Source: Lepus europaeus | Taxonomy: Eukaryota; Chordata; Mammalia; Lagomorpha; Leporidae | Direction of reading: 5' to 3' | DNA length: 64,000 nucleotides | Assembly (NCBI RefSeq): GCF_033115175.1 | Contig: NC_084830.1 | Coordinates: forward strand, 44,647,409 to 44,711,408 | In this document: piece by piece, positions 46,618 to 57,753 of the stretch | How the letters are laid out: every line of letters starts with the position of its first letter | How positions within the stretch are numbered: the first letter of the stretch is position 1 | Program-made: the position numbers and the translations under genes | The notes under the pieces: model-generated | The model's input: the letters and a program-made list of their open reading frames with translations, nothing else | Told to the model about the DNA's origin: nothing | Database searches by the model: none

Positions 46618-46946
46618 CTTTTTTTTTTTTTTTGACAGGCAGAGTGGACAGTGAGAGAGAGACAGAGAGAAAGGTCTTCCTTTTGCCGTTGGTTCACCCT
46701 CCAATGGCTGCCGCAGCCGGCGCACCACGCTGATCCGAAGGCAGGAGCCAGGTGCTTCTCCTGGTCTCCCATGGGGTGCAGGGCCCAAGCACTTGGGCCA
46801 TCCTCCACTGTACTCCCTGGCCACAGCAGAGAGCTGGCCTGGAAGAGGGGCAACCGGGACAGAATCCGGCGCCCCGACCGGAACTAGAACCTGGTGTGCC
46901 GGCGCCACAAGGCGGAGGATTAGCCTGTTGAGCCGCGGCGCCGGCC
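46618..46946 (-). repeat. CSINE, young subfamily
   Basis: It is inverted. The T-run is followed by GACAGGCAGAGTGGACAGTG, and it ends with the head complement AGCCGCGGCGCCGGCC. Flanks AGAATTGACTTCT and AGAGTGACTTCT form an imperfect target duplication. Confidence 0.94.
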
Positions 46947-46989
46947 AGAGTGACTTCTGACCAGCGAAGCCTAGTGTCCACATGCCCTG

Positions 46990-47690
46990 GTTGTGACAGC
47001 AGCTTTACAGACTGTATGTTTGCCTGTCTCCGAATGTGGTGACATTTGAAGGTGAGGTTTGGAGAAAATAATCAGATTCCAACAAGGTCTTGACATAAGA
47101 GTCCCATGATAGGATTAGTGCCCTTAGAAGAAGAGGAAGGGAGGGCCAGCACTGTGGTGCAGTGAGTGAACGCCCTGGCCTTAAGCACCACGCCGGTTCG
47201 AGACCCAGCTGCTCATTCTTCCGATCCAGCTCTCTGCTATGACCTGCGAAAGCAGAAGAAGATGGCCCAAGTGCTTGGGCCCCTGGACCCATGTTGGAGA
47301 CCCGGAAGAAGCTCCTGGCTTCAGATCGGCACAGCTCCAGCCATTGCAGCCATCTGGGGAGTGAACCAGCGGATGGAGGACCTCTCTCTCTCTCTCTCTC
47401 TCTGCCTCTCCTATCTCTGTATGACTCTTTCAAGTAAATAAATCTTAAAATAAAAAAAAAAAAAAGAAGAGGAAGGGAGACCAGAATGTGTGCTCTCTTT
47501 TTCTCTCTCTGCCCAAGAGGACACTTGCAAGCCAGGAAGTGGGCTCTCTGCAGAAACCAAACTTGCTGGCACCTTGATCTTGGACTGCCCACCTCCAAGA
47601 CTGATGTTCAAGCCATCCAGTCTGTTATACTGCATCAGAGCAGCCTTGGAGAGACGGATTTTAGATGAAGTAGCATCCAGATGGCAGAAG
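46990..47690 (+). repeat. MLT1-type LTR, split by a CSINE
   Basis: The left part has GACTGTATGTTTGCCTGTCT and CATGATAGGATTAGTGCCCT. The right part has GCTGGCACCTTGATCTTGGA and AAGCCATCCAGTCTGTTATA. Together they give an almost complete MLT1 LTR once the SINE at 47143-47465 is removed. Confidence 0.85.
47143..47465 (+). repeat. CSINE inserted in MLT1, target duplication visible
   Basis: AAGAAGAGGAAGGGAG lies on both sides (ending at about 47,142, and again after the A-run at about 47,466-47,481). The head is GGCCAGCACTGTGGTGCAGT and the tail AAGTAAATAAATCTTAAAAT. Confidence 0.95.
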
Positions 47691-47719
47691 GCAGTCCAAG
47701 TCATGGCGGACAGCTCTGT

Positions 47720-48600
47720 AAGATACCATCTGCAAGGTGTGTGAGGTCATGGAAATCTCTCGGTTTCTCTGTTGTAGCAATTGGCACTGCCTTGTCTATA
47801 AAATATGCAGATGATAATACCAAGTGCACAGGATTGTTGCTGGGGCTGAATTAGGCAGTAAGAGTTAAAAATCATATGTGCCTTTTCTCTTAAGTAACTT
47901 TATTCAATTGAAGTGCCTAAAGGGTGTGATCTACTTGCCTAGCACTGTTCCAGGTCTAGAGATCCACGCTCAGGGATTCTACCTTCAGGGACCTCCTACG
48001 TAGCCAGGCAGACGTCTAAGCTTGCATACTACCACGTCACATGGGAAATGCACTATTCTAGGAGGGCACAGGAAAATTTTGGAGGGTTTAAGGAGAGAAC
48101 CACTATAAAAGGGTAGAATGTGTAGTGGCATTTGGGGGAAAAAAAGAGAGCTTTGCCTGGTCAAATGAGCCAGGGACCAGCCCAGGTGAGGGAGGGCTTG
48201 GCTGTGAAAGGCCTGGCCTGAATCCACCTTCCCCGGGAAACGGGTCACCCCAAATGAGCAGCCAGGCATGGGGCTGAGGGGCTGAGCAAGCAGGGGGGGT
48301 CTCGTTTTCTTTCTTCCTGTTCTCTTGGGTGGCTGCCTCCCAGGCCAGGCTGTGAACTCCAGGGACAGGGACGGCCCTTGTCATTTATCCTCCTGGGTTC
48401 TAGAGCCCTAGGGCCTGGTGTGCAGCTGGACCCCCACAATCGTCCGTTGAATCCAAAGGGAACACAAACCTCATCCGGTTTCCCCAGCTGCAACACGGAA
48501 CAAATAAAACTGAATCCCTCCCAGGGTGGTATCCACTTGCGCCCCAGCGCCAAACGGACGGTTCTCTCCCAGGGATCGCAGAGCGCGCCGGTGCCGGTCC
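47720..48600. other. Intergenic, no recognised feature
   Basis: This is unique sequence with rising GC content toward the CpG-rich block. There is no repeat I can name. Confidence 0.5.
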
Positions 48601-48603
48601 ACG

Positions 48604-48617
48604 GCGCCACCTCGCGG
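48604..48617 (-). promoter_or_regulatory. CTCF-like motif (weak)
   Basis: GCGCCACCTCGCGG resembles the complement of the CTCF core (CCACNAGGTGGCGC), with differences in the middle. Confidence 0.35.
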
Positions 48618-48924
48618 TCAAACCAGGGAACGGCACCCTAGGGCTGCGCGCAGGAACCCCTGCCTTCCCTTACCATTGTCATCCCTTCTTCCCCAGTCTT
48701 GAGAACAGGGATCTTGAGCAGGTCACCCTCAAACCCACTCCCTCCTCCTATCAAGCCGCTGAAAATAGACGCGCTGCTTTACCGCGGTTATTATGGCCCT
48801 GCCACCTTAAGCCCCTGTTTGCCAAAGCCGTACTAATGGGAGGTCAATGCGAGGACAGGTGAGAGACACAGGAGCAAAGGTGTGGTGTGGAAAAGCCTCA
48901 CTATCGAGCAAGCCCGCTAAGATG

Positions 48925-49105
48925 ACAGATCAGCTGGGATTTGATCTCTCCCACTTCCTACCTGCATGGCCCTGGGCACGTCTCTCGCCTCGCTGTGCCT
49001 CAGTTTCTCTCTCTGTAAAATGGGGATGATATAACTCACGATAACCCATATACAACAAGCTAAGGCTCCATGGCCGGCATCTAACAAGTGCTCAACAAAG
49101 CGCCT
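48925..49105 (+). repeat. MIR SINE
   Basis: CCACTTCCTACCTGCATGGC, TGTGCCTCAGTTTCTCTCTC and TGTAAAATGGGGATGATATA are in MIR order, with CTAACAAGTGCTCAACAAAG at the 3' end. Confidence 0.88.
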
Positions 49106-49179
49106 ACGGTTCCATCACTTCACTTGCTTCAAGATGGTGAGGCGGACGCTGATAGTATCTCCATGTTACTGACAAGGGC

Positions 49180-50500
49180 ACGGAGGCGAGAGAGCTCAAG
49201 AGCCCCGCCCACGGGTTCCCAGCCGGGGAAGGACGGGCCTGGCAGCTAAGCCCCCTGACTCCGGTCAGCACTCCCACTAGCAAGAAGAAAGGGCAAGGCC
49301 AGGATTGCAGAAGGAAGGCCGGGGCGCTCAAAGGAGGGCAGAAAAGAGAATCAGAACTCGAATCCAGCACCGCAGACGGGCTCGCTCCGTTGTGGGCGCC
49401 AGGCCAGGTGCTGAGAAGCCTCTGGGCTCGCCCTGTCCTGTCAGGACGCGGCTGGCTGAAGGGGTGGCAGGGGGCCTCCCCTCTCTGGGGCCCAGCTTCC
49501 TCCTTCGCCCAAGGAGGGGGGCATCTTGCGGCCTTCCAGTCCCGAGGCCCACGGCAGCTGCTCGGCGGTCGCCCTGCAGATGTCCCTCGCCACCCCTGGC
49601 CCTCAAGAGTCCTCCTGGGGGAAGCAACACGACGTTAGGGGCACCCGGGCGGCCGGAGTGCGCAGGCGCAGCCGCAGGCGCAGCCGCAGGCGCATGCGCA
49701 TAAGGCCGGGCCTATGAGGGACGCGCGGGAATGGGGCTCACAGAGCCACGCGTCGAGGGGCGACCCCTGCGTCCCGACAGAGGCGCCACGTGGCGGCGCC
49801 ACCCGCGCCTGGGTGGGGGGCGAGCCGTGTGTGGTGTTGTTTTGCTGCTGGCTGCGCTTTGGGCCAGGAGCGGGCCAACTGGGAGACGTCATCACGGGCC
49901 TTGCATGCACGCCTGACGGGGGCAAGATGAATGGCCTGGGTGGTGCTCGGCTCGTAAATAACAGGGCGCAATGGGAGGGAACGGCGGAGGAAATAAATCC
50001 ATCGGGACTCCAGGGCCATTTTCTGAGGAAAACATCAGGATGAGAAAGACCAGAGGCCTGCGCCAGACCAAGAGCCAAAACTCCTCGACGCTTCCCGCGG
50101 CGAGCTGCCGACCTTGAACTGCTTAAGGACACGGCCAAGGCCGTTGGCGTTCGCAGCGGACCCCAGGGCCTTAGCCCAGACCCCAGGCCGGCTCGGGGGA
50201 GAATGGGCGAGGGGAGGACAGCCAGGCCCCGAGCTGCTTCTGGCCTAGCGTTAAGTGCCCTCACCTCCTCAAGAGGACGCCGACGAGACAGGGAGACTGG
50301 CCTCCCCGTGGGGGCGCCCTCGTGCAGCCCCTGTTAGTGTGCAGTGCTGCTCAGGGGCCCCGGGGCCTTACCTTACTAAGGACACGATGAGGGACAAATC
50401 CCTGCCGAGTGCCAAACTCCGCCTGCCCCCAGCCCGACTCCCCGGTCACTGCGGTAGAGGGGAGGGCGCTCCCCTCCCCTCCCCCGCAGCCTTTGAGTGG
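49180..50500. promoter_or_regulatory. CpG-rich block (candidate orphan CpG island/promoter)
   Basis: CpG density rises sharply here against neighbours. It includes an Sp1-like CCCCGCCC (49203-49210), NRF1-like TGCGCAGGCGCA (49659-49670) and the palindrome GCGCATGCGC (49690-49699), an E-box GCCACGTGGC (49785-49794) and a half CRE GACGTCATC at about 49,889. Such sets are typical of housekeeping promoters. No exon I recognise starts here, and the two neighbouring genes converge on the region with their 3' ends. Open frames up to 209 codons on both strands follow from low stop-codon density in GC-rich DNA. Confidence 0.6.
49661..49696 (+). repeat. 12-bp tandem repeat, 3 units, NRF1-like
   Basis: CGCAGGCGCAGC is repeated, with the third unit ending CATG. 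Each unit contains a GCAGGCGC half-site, and the array runs into GCGCATGCGC. Confidence 0.9.
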
Positions 50501-52745
50501 GCTCGCGAAGGGCAGAACCTGGCAGCTTGGTTGGTCCATGATGCTGGCCCCGGGAAAATAAAACCCCGACCCAACCCTTGGCTGCCACCGGCTTCTCCGT
50601 GGAGGACACACCTGAACCTCAACGAGTGACAAACTGGCCCTGCAGCCTCGCTCTGCCCTTAGTGAGAAGCAATTTCTATCTCCGCCTCGCCCTGTTCCAA
50701 AGAGAAGGCTCCGCAGACGTTCATGAGCAGAAAACAATTAACCATCCAGAAAGGAATTTTGTGAGATGAGGCTTCGCATGGGAGCCTAAGTTCCAGAAGA
50801 GTCTTCTAAGGCGATCTTTCTTCAAGGCCACTCAGGCTCGGGTGGACATGATGTAGGTGGACAGGCGTGACTCCGCGGCGCTTGATGAGATTAGATGCAA
50901 ACAGACACTCCGATGTCTCTTGGTAGCTGCCTCGGGGCCCATGTCTCAACAGCAACACCAGAGAAGCCAGGACCTGGTGTCTCACATTCCCTCTCTCCCT
51001 TAACGGCGGAGAGGCACACACAGAACACCATTCCAGCTCTCCCAGAGCCCAAGCCCCTGAAATGTGAGGCCATGGAAGTCATAAACCCTGCTAAAGCACC
51101 CATACGTTACCTACAGGGACATCTGCTAGATGCTGGAAGAGAGACAAGTCCCTGCCCAGCGTATTCAAATCAGCAACCAGAAACCAGACCTCACTGCTTA
51201 AAAAAAAAAAAAAAGGCCACAGTGACCCAGAAACCAGGTCTCACTGTTAAATCAACAAACAAACACAAAGCCCTTCAGCCCTGGGGCTTATTTCCTAGTC
51301 ATTGTTGCGGGCGGGTGTACACAGGGAAATGGGCAGACCTCTGCACAAGTCCCGGGCGGAGAGGCTGCTGGGCAGCTGGACAGTCGCTGCTCCACATTTT
51401 GGCCAGAACAGCTCTGAGCTTACACGCCAACTTGTATTGCTGGTTCCAGGGTGCTCATTAGGCACAACAGCTTGCATATAAGCTCACGTGTGCACGTGCA
51501 CCCACGCGTGTACACACACACACACACACACACACCCCTTGGCTCTGCAAAGGTGGCCCCACAGGACACAGTCACTTGTCTCAGGAGGCCCTATCTGTGC
51601 TGGCCACCTTCTATCCTGTCTCCCGTCTCCCTGGCCTGCTTTCAGCACAGCCCTGGCTTCAGCAACCTGCTGGGCACACCTTGCCTTAGCTGCCCTCTGG
51701 TCTTGTGCCTGTGACGCTTCTTAGCACTGAGCAGGCTCAGCAGTTCCAGCGCCTGGTGCCAGAAAATCAACACTGCCCTGGGGGAGCAGCCCTTGGCCAG
51801 TGGGAAGGGGAGCGAGTAAATAAAGTTTCTGTCTTCTGGAGCTCATGTAGACAGTGTGGAGGCGCACTCAGTTCCACGGAGGAGGTGGGACGAAGGAGGA
51901 GGAGGGAGCCCCAGTGGCCCCCTGGTAACCAGCTTGCAATGCACACTTGGATCAGGTTTCGCTCCCTCCCTGGTTCACTCTTCCCAGCCTTCACGCTCCT
52001 GTTCACTTAGGTCACTTCCTAAAATAAACTACCTGCATGTCAGCCATCCCAGGCTCAGCTTTTAAGGAAAACCAAAGGAACACATGCCCCCAAGCAGCAG
52101 TGGCTAACTCCCGCAGAGCAGGGAGGGAGGAGGCCCGCAGTGACCCAGACTGCTGGTGGGGCTGCCTAATGCCAGCAGCCTCCGCCTGGGGCTCACACAG
52201 CTGTGCAGGACTGTTCTGAGAACAAACTGTGTCTTGGCCAACAGATAATTTGAGGTCCTCTGTGAGATGTTGGAAACAAGAGAAGGAAAGCTAAGAAATG
52301 AGGCTTGTGTAGCCCAGAGAAAAGAAAGCAAACAGGTTCATCATTGACTTCATAAAAATAAAGGGGTGATTCTCAGTGGTAGCTAATGTGAGAGTGCAGA
52401 GAAACGGGACTAGACGGGGACAGGTGGAGGTGTAGCCCATGCCTACTGCTGCCAAGATGCACATTGCTTCCCGTGGTGAAGAAATGGTCTCCCTGCATCT
52501 TTGGTAGATGCAGCTCGTGATGGGGAAGAGGATGGGATTCATTGACATAAAAACTTTTAGTTACTTCTTCTCTAGGCACCTCTTTAAAAATCATGAATTC
52601 TTTTCAATCCAACATTTTTTTTGGCATGAGTCTGTCCCCAAAGGGGAGATTTTGACTGTTCTGTGACCAATCCAACTAGAACTAAATTGTATTTAAGTTC
52701 TGATGTTTTTTTCTGCCCAGGGAGAGATTTACTCATGAGGTCTTG
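50501..52745. other. Intergenic, no recognised gene
   Basis: This is unique sequence falling back to average GC content. It contains an A-run at 51,201 and a CA microsatellite at about 51,512-51,534. Open frames do not resemble known proteins. Confidence 0.5.
51512..51534. repeat. (CA)n microsatellite
   Basis: About eleven perfect CA units follow a mixed GTGCACG tract. Confidence 0.95.
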
Positions 52746-52759
52746 GCACCACCTAGTGG
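52746..52759 (-). promoter_or_regulatory. CTCF-like motif
   Basis: GCACCACCTAGTGG is the complement of CCACTAGGTGGTGC, close to the CTCF core. Confidence 0.5.
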
Positions 52760-52900
52760 TTCATTGGTTCATTACAACATATGCCTGGCCTAAACAGCAT
52801 TATCAAGTTTAATACACACATCTTCGATTTAATGCGACAATTCAACAAAAATGTGTTAAACACAGTTATGGGCTAAGCACTGTGTTAGAGCTGAGGTGTA

Positions 52901-53201
52901 TGGGGCCAGCATTGCGATATAGCAAATAAAGCTGCCGCCTGCAACGCTGGCATCCCATGTAAGCTCTTGTTCACGTCCCGGCTGCTCCACTTTCAATCCA
53001 GCTTCCTGGGAAAAGTGGGGAAAGATGACCCAAATGTTTGGGCCCCTGCTACTCATGTAGGGGACCCAAATGAAGCTCCTGGCTTTGATCTGGCCTAGCT
53101 CTAGCAGTTGCAGCCATCTGGGGAGTGAACCAGCAGATGGAAGATTTCTCTCTCTCTGTAATTCTACTTTCAAATAAATAAAACTTCTTTAAAAAATAAA
53201 A
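52901..53201 (+). repeat. CSINE, full length
   Basis: The head is GGGGCCAGCATTGCGATATA and the tail AAATAAATAAAACTTCTTTA. Confidence 0.92.
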
Positions 53202-53418
53202 ACTGGGTGTCATACTGATCAAAAAAGAAATGATCTCACCTTTATGAGGCTTAACATCAATGGAGTAGACAATAAAAAAGTAAACAAAGGAATTTAACAT
53301 TATTTATTGTGACATCATTAGAAAATAAATCCATTGTGTGACAGAGGATAATTTGGGAAGGAGGGGGCTACTTCAAATAGGACAAGCAGAGAAGGGCTCT
53401 TAAATCTTGGGGGAATCA

Positions 53419-53570
53419 GGTGTGCAGCCTTGCAGCTAAGATGCCTGAGTCTCTCTAGGTTTGATCCTCAGCATCTGCTCTGGCTCCTGACTCCAACTTT
53501 CTACCAATGCAGACCCTAGACAGCAACAGTGATGGCACAAGTAAGTGCTCAGGAAAGTTTTAAAAAAAAT
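53419..53570 (+). repeat. CSINE fragment, old
   Basis: GTGCAGCCTTGCAGCTAAGA, CTCTGGCTCCTGACTCCAAC and CAGTGATGGCACAAGTAAGT give the first half only. Confidence 0.6.
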
Positions 53571-53578
53571 AAGAACAG

Positions 53579-53907
53579 GGGCCGGCGCTGTGGTGCAACG
53601 GGTTAACGCCCTGGCCTTAAGCGCCGGCATCCCATATGGGTGCCGGTTCTAGTCCTGGCTGCTCCTCTTCCGATCCAGCTCTGTGCTTATGGCCTGGGAT
53701 AGCAATAGAGGATGGTCCAGGTCCTTGGGCCCCTGCACCCATGTGGGAGACCCGGAAGAAGCTCCTGGCTCCTGGCTTCAGATCAACGCAGCTTCGGCCA
53801 TTGCGGCCGTCTGGGAAGTAAACCAGCGGATGGAAGACCTCTCTGTCTCTACCTCTCCCTGTAACTCTCTTTCAAATAAATAAAATAAACCTTTTTAAAA
53901 AAAAATA
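53579..53907 (+). repeat. CSINE, full length, near consensus
   Basis: It has GGGGCCGGCGCTGTGGTGCA, then GGCATCCCATATGGGTGCCG and a box B-like GGTTCTAGTCC. The tail is AAATAAATAAAATAAACCTT. Confidence 0.95.
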
Positions 53908-54357
53908 ACAAAAAAATCAAGCTCAGAGGGTGGGATGACGAGGGCTGAGGACATTCCATGAAGGCAGAGCACACACATGCAAAATTGTGGCTGGGCCAAG
54001 AGGTTGGCTATTTAAGAAACAGAAAGACCAGAGTGTTCAGAGCAAAGTGAATGAGGCCCAGGGAGTTCTGAAGAGGCTGAAGAGAGGAACTGGGAGAGTC
54101 ACACGCCTGTGAGCATTTCAAGTGAAAGCACACAGATGGATAGGGTGGAATTTTCCAGAACTATACCTGGTGCGGGAGAGGGGAAACCCTTTGTCATCAA
54201 CTTGGCTGTTGCTCGGTTCCAGCAGGACCCCAACCAGGGACCTCAGCAGTAGTTGTGTGTCCTGCTCAAGATGACCTACATCTGCCCACATAGCTCCCGG
54301 CTACTGATCAGCAGTCTCTGGATAATGACATTGGAACCTCATTTTAAGTCTGAAATC
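53908..54357. other. Intergenic, no recognised feature
   Basis: This is purine-rich unique sequence between repeats. Confidence 0.5.
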
Positions 54358-54530
54358 ATGGTTCTCTACCTTGTTTGCAAGTCACCTGAGAGCTCTTAGG
54401 CCCAATGTCCAGGCCACACCCTTGACCACTTAAATTTGCTTTCCTGGGAGGAAGGTGGGGCCTGGGCCCCAGTGTTTTGAGAACTCCCCAGGTGATTCCA
54501 ACATGTAACCAGTGTGAAGACCAGCTGATC
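54358..54530. mobile_element. MER5-type hAT fragment
   Basis: AAGTCACCTGAGAGCTCTTA, GGAAGGTGGGGCCTGGGCCC and GTTTTGAGAACTCCCCAGGT follow the MER5A layout. Confidence 0.75.
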
Positions 54531-54879
54531 TGGAAAGACACTGGGCAAAGGTAACCAAAAAAAGTCCTCACTTGATATTCTCAAGTAGTGAAGGCTATAC
54601 AAGTAATGAGCCAGGCTGTTTTCTTTCTCAAGACCAGGCCTCTTTCCCAGGTGGAGGCCCCTCCTCTGGGCCACCCAGCCCACAACACAACGTTCTCATT
54701 AAGTTCCCACCTGGATGTCTCAGAATGCAGTCAGCAGACCCCCTGAGCCGATGTTACAGAAATAGATTGTTTCATATTGGCAAGCAGGCCTGTTAAAGGC
54801 ACAAAAATTATAAGGTTTCCACCTCCTCGTTACTCATTCACACCTCCCCAAGGTGCAGAAGGCTCAAGGAGTCCAGGCC

Positions 54880-55035
54880 TCCTGGAGCAGGTTCTCAGAC
54901 TGAGCCACACATCGTCACAACAGCCTAGGGAGTTTTTAAGAAATACCAATCCTTGGGCCAACCCAAGACTGATTTCCGGAGCGAAACTTGGGCTATCAGG
55001 CAATTCTGACTTACAAGCCCGTTTCCAAAGAAAAG
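54880..55035. mobile_element. Second MER5-like hAT fragment
   Basis: GGTTCTCAGACTGAGCCACA and CCTAGGGAGTTTTTAAGAAA with CTTGGGCCAACCCAAGACTG follow the same family in order. Confidence 0.65.
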
Positions 55036-55249
55036 GCACCTCCTGGGGTCCTGTCTGTTCTGACGAGGCCTGCAGGGACCAGACTCACGAAACCATGGGA
55101 CCTGTAACCACAGCCCAGGCCTGGAACTAGCACTGTGCTCCCCAAACCTCCGATCAGGCCACAGGCAGACCAGTTAGGACTACCCAGAAGTGCCTATAGC
55201 ATGTCCACTGCCCCTCACTGCCTGCTGCCTGGGAACAAAGAACTCAGAC

Positions 55250-55466
55250 CAGGCAGGGCTGATCCAAAGCCAGGAGCCAGGAACCTCCTCCAGATCTCCC
55301 TCATGGGTGCAGGGGCCCAAGCACTTGGACCATCCTTTGCTGCTTTCCCAGGTGCATTAGCAAGGAGCTGGATCAGAAATAGAGCAGCAGGATTCGAACC
55401 GGCACTCTGATATGGGATCTGGTGTCACAAGCAGCGACGTAACCCACTGAGCCACAATGCAGGCCT
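55250..55466 (-). repeat. CSINE, truncated at tail side
   Basis: It starts at GGGCTGATCCAAAGCCAGGA and ends GAGCCACAATGCAGGCCT. Confidence 0.85.
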
Positions 55467-55700
55467 CCATGTGTTTTTCTTAAAACTGCCCCCTGACACA
55501 CACACTTGACTGCCTACAAAGGAATGTACCAGAAAAGTGGTTACATCCAGGAAGTGAAAACCCAGGTGATTTAAACAGTGGTGCTGTTGCTGGTCTTCAT
55601 TTTCAAATTTTTCTATGATGAATATGGATGACTGATATGGCAATATTACTTATGCTAATATTTCAAAAAACAAAGCATAAACACACAGAAAAAAAAAAAT
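55467..55700 (+). repeat. Possible L1M-like 3' remnant
   Basis: GTGGTTACATCCAGGAAGTG, TTTTCAAATTTTTCTATGAT and AATATGGATG resemble an old L1 end. The match is weak. Confidence 0.35.
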
Positions 55701-56110
55701 CAGTTCTGTTTCTTATAGGAGCCAAGTGTGCAGAGCCTAGACTGTAACAGGAGGTGGCTAAATATAGCTTTTCCCGGATTTATTTAGCATGGGACACCTT
55801 TCTCAAGGGAACCCCTCTGGGGTCTAGTGCTCTCAGGAAGACATTGTAGGAAATCTGGTCTGGACAACAGTGCAAGCTCTCTGACCTCCACTAGATCACT
55901 CAAGGCAGAGTAACTGCAAATGTACCTACCCTGTGTGCTATAACGAGGGCAGGGCATCCGGGCCCACACAGGTGCTGTACCAGATGAGGTGAGGTGACCA
56001 CACACGAGGCTGGGACTTTGTCACTAAGCAAGCTGAGCTGCAGATGAAGTGGCTTAGAGCCCAGAAAACAAATGAGGAGCAGGCCAATAAATATTCACTA
56101 CTGAACACCA
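55700..56110. other. Intergenic, downstream of POP1
   Basis: This is unique or very decayed repeat sequence. I see no exon. Confidence 0.5.
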
Positions 56111-57753
56111 GGTGACATTTTTATTCGGTTTACAGACACCACTCAGCTCCACTTGTTTCCTCCATCTCGTTTGGGATGGACACAAAGACATCCAGAGGCA
56201 GGGTGAGAGGGAAAACATCAGACACGCCACCTGCTCAGGGTGCTTTCTGCCGGCTCTGATGCTCAGCAACCCCCAAAGACGCTTACTACCAAATGCTACT
56301 GCAGAAACCCAACTGGTTCACATGAAATAATGCTGACCTACACATTTAAAGTAAAAAAAGAAAAAAAAAAAAAAGGCATACTCAGACTCTGCTGGGAATT
56401 CAGGACAGGAAAGTTAAGGGACTGAAGAATGAGTGAGACATATGAGGGGTCTTCAACAAGTTCATGAGAAAAGCTTATTATGAGAAAACTACACATGGAT
56501 TTTTTTTAAAAATGCGCTCAAACAAGCTTATCTTTTAATTCTATTTTTCTGTGAATTTCTCGAAGTACCCTTGTACATGGCAACAAAAAGTTGATGGGCC
56601 ACTGAATTTCTCTACAAGTTAAAAAAAAAAAAAAGCACTGATGGGGTCACGCTTCCTCTGGGACAGGATGAGCCCTGTCTTTTCTACCCTGCTCAGGCTC
56701 CAGGTGGACAGTGTGGCTGCACTGGTGCTGAAAAGCAGCAGGTGGTTTTGGTTGTCACCCTGCAGAGGTAGCTATCGCACCACACAAGCCACACTGCCCA
56801 CAGTGGGTTCCTAAGAGCGCCGATCTTACAAAGTGCTCCTCGTACAAGGAGTTTGGGGTCCAGAAGATTTAGAAAATCTTCTACACTAGTATCTATTTCC
56901 TGGAGATTCACAATATACATGATTACGTGGAAGGTTCCAGAGGTTCTTTAATAAACACATGCCCAGCTTTGTTTAACTCCGAGTATCCTAAAAATCATCC
57001 TCACCATGGAATCTTTCTTTTTCCTAGGCAACACATTTCACAGAACATATGCTGAGAAATGTTCTCTATGGCTTTCAAAAATGCTTTGCAGAAACAAAAC
57101 AATTAATGTTTCATTTAAAACAATTAGATAAGTCCTAGGACCATGTGTAGGTCAATGTTAAGAGGTCAAGGGGTCATAAAGTCATAGGCCCCTCATTCTG
57201 CGCTGCACACCTGCCTGCCTGCAAACCGGCAGCAATGCGCGGTCCTTGGTTCCCTTCCTTATGGAGAGAGGGTCTGGGCATGCTCTTAGTACAGAACAGA
57301 ACATGACCCATAGCTCAGGTACAGACTCTTGATGTTTATGGTCTCCTACTCTCTAACGATCCAATCAGGAAACAGCTGTTGCTGCTCAGCACATGACCAC
57401 AAGGGTTTTCAAAAAGACTGACAGCTCCTTGTTCTTAACAAAATAAAGGAGACCAAAAAAGATAGGGGTGCTAACGACTTTCAACAAGAATTACACAGAG
57501 GAAGAAATCAGACCACAAGAGCTTGTGGCCACACAGGCCAAATAACTCAAAAGTATTCCAGCAAGGACAGGCAAAGATGGATATCCATGATATTACTGGA
57601 ATGATATCATTTTGTCCTTTGCATAATATACCATTTTTATTCTTGTTTTCAAGGAATTTCACGTGATATTTTAAAACAGAAGACAGAGAAAGCAAAAGTC
57701 CCTGGAGAGACTTGGCAAAGTTATCTATGCCTTGCTGGCCTGTGAACCTACAC
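56110..57753 (-). other. POP1: Probable POP1 3' UTR
   Basis: Two AATAAA signals occur on the minus strand after the stop: 57641-57636 (113 bases after the stop codon) and 56125-56120. Use of the first gives a very short UTR and of the second one of about 1.6 kb. The region includes a mariner-like MITE (56442-56574) and A-runs at 56,356-56,374 and 56,622-56,634. Which site is used is unproven. Confidence 0.5.
56442..56574. mobile_element. Palindromic mariner-like MITE
   Basis: GAGGGGTCTTCAACAAGTTC at the left mirrors TCTGTGAATTTCTCGAAGTA at the right. Both flanks keep TA. Confidence 0.68.

Noticed and set aside
46423..46983. Open frame of 186 codons on the minus strand
   Set aside because: Most of it is a young CSINE in the inverted direction, including its T-run as poly-Lys.
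49305..49703. Open frame of 132 codons on the plus strand in the same block
   Set aside because: It runs into the 12-bp NRF1-like repeat (translated as repeating Ala/Gly), and reverse-strand frames overlap it. It is compositional.
49635..50264. Open frame of 209 codons on the minus strand in the CpG-rich block
   Set aside because: GC-rich sequence with few stops gives long frames on both strands here. I see no domain, no codon pattern and no splice support.
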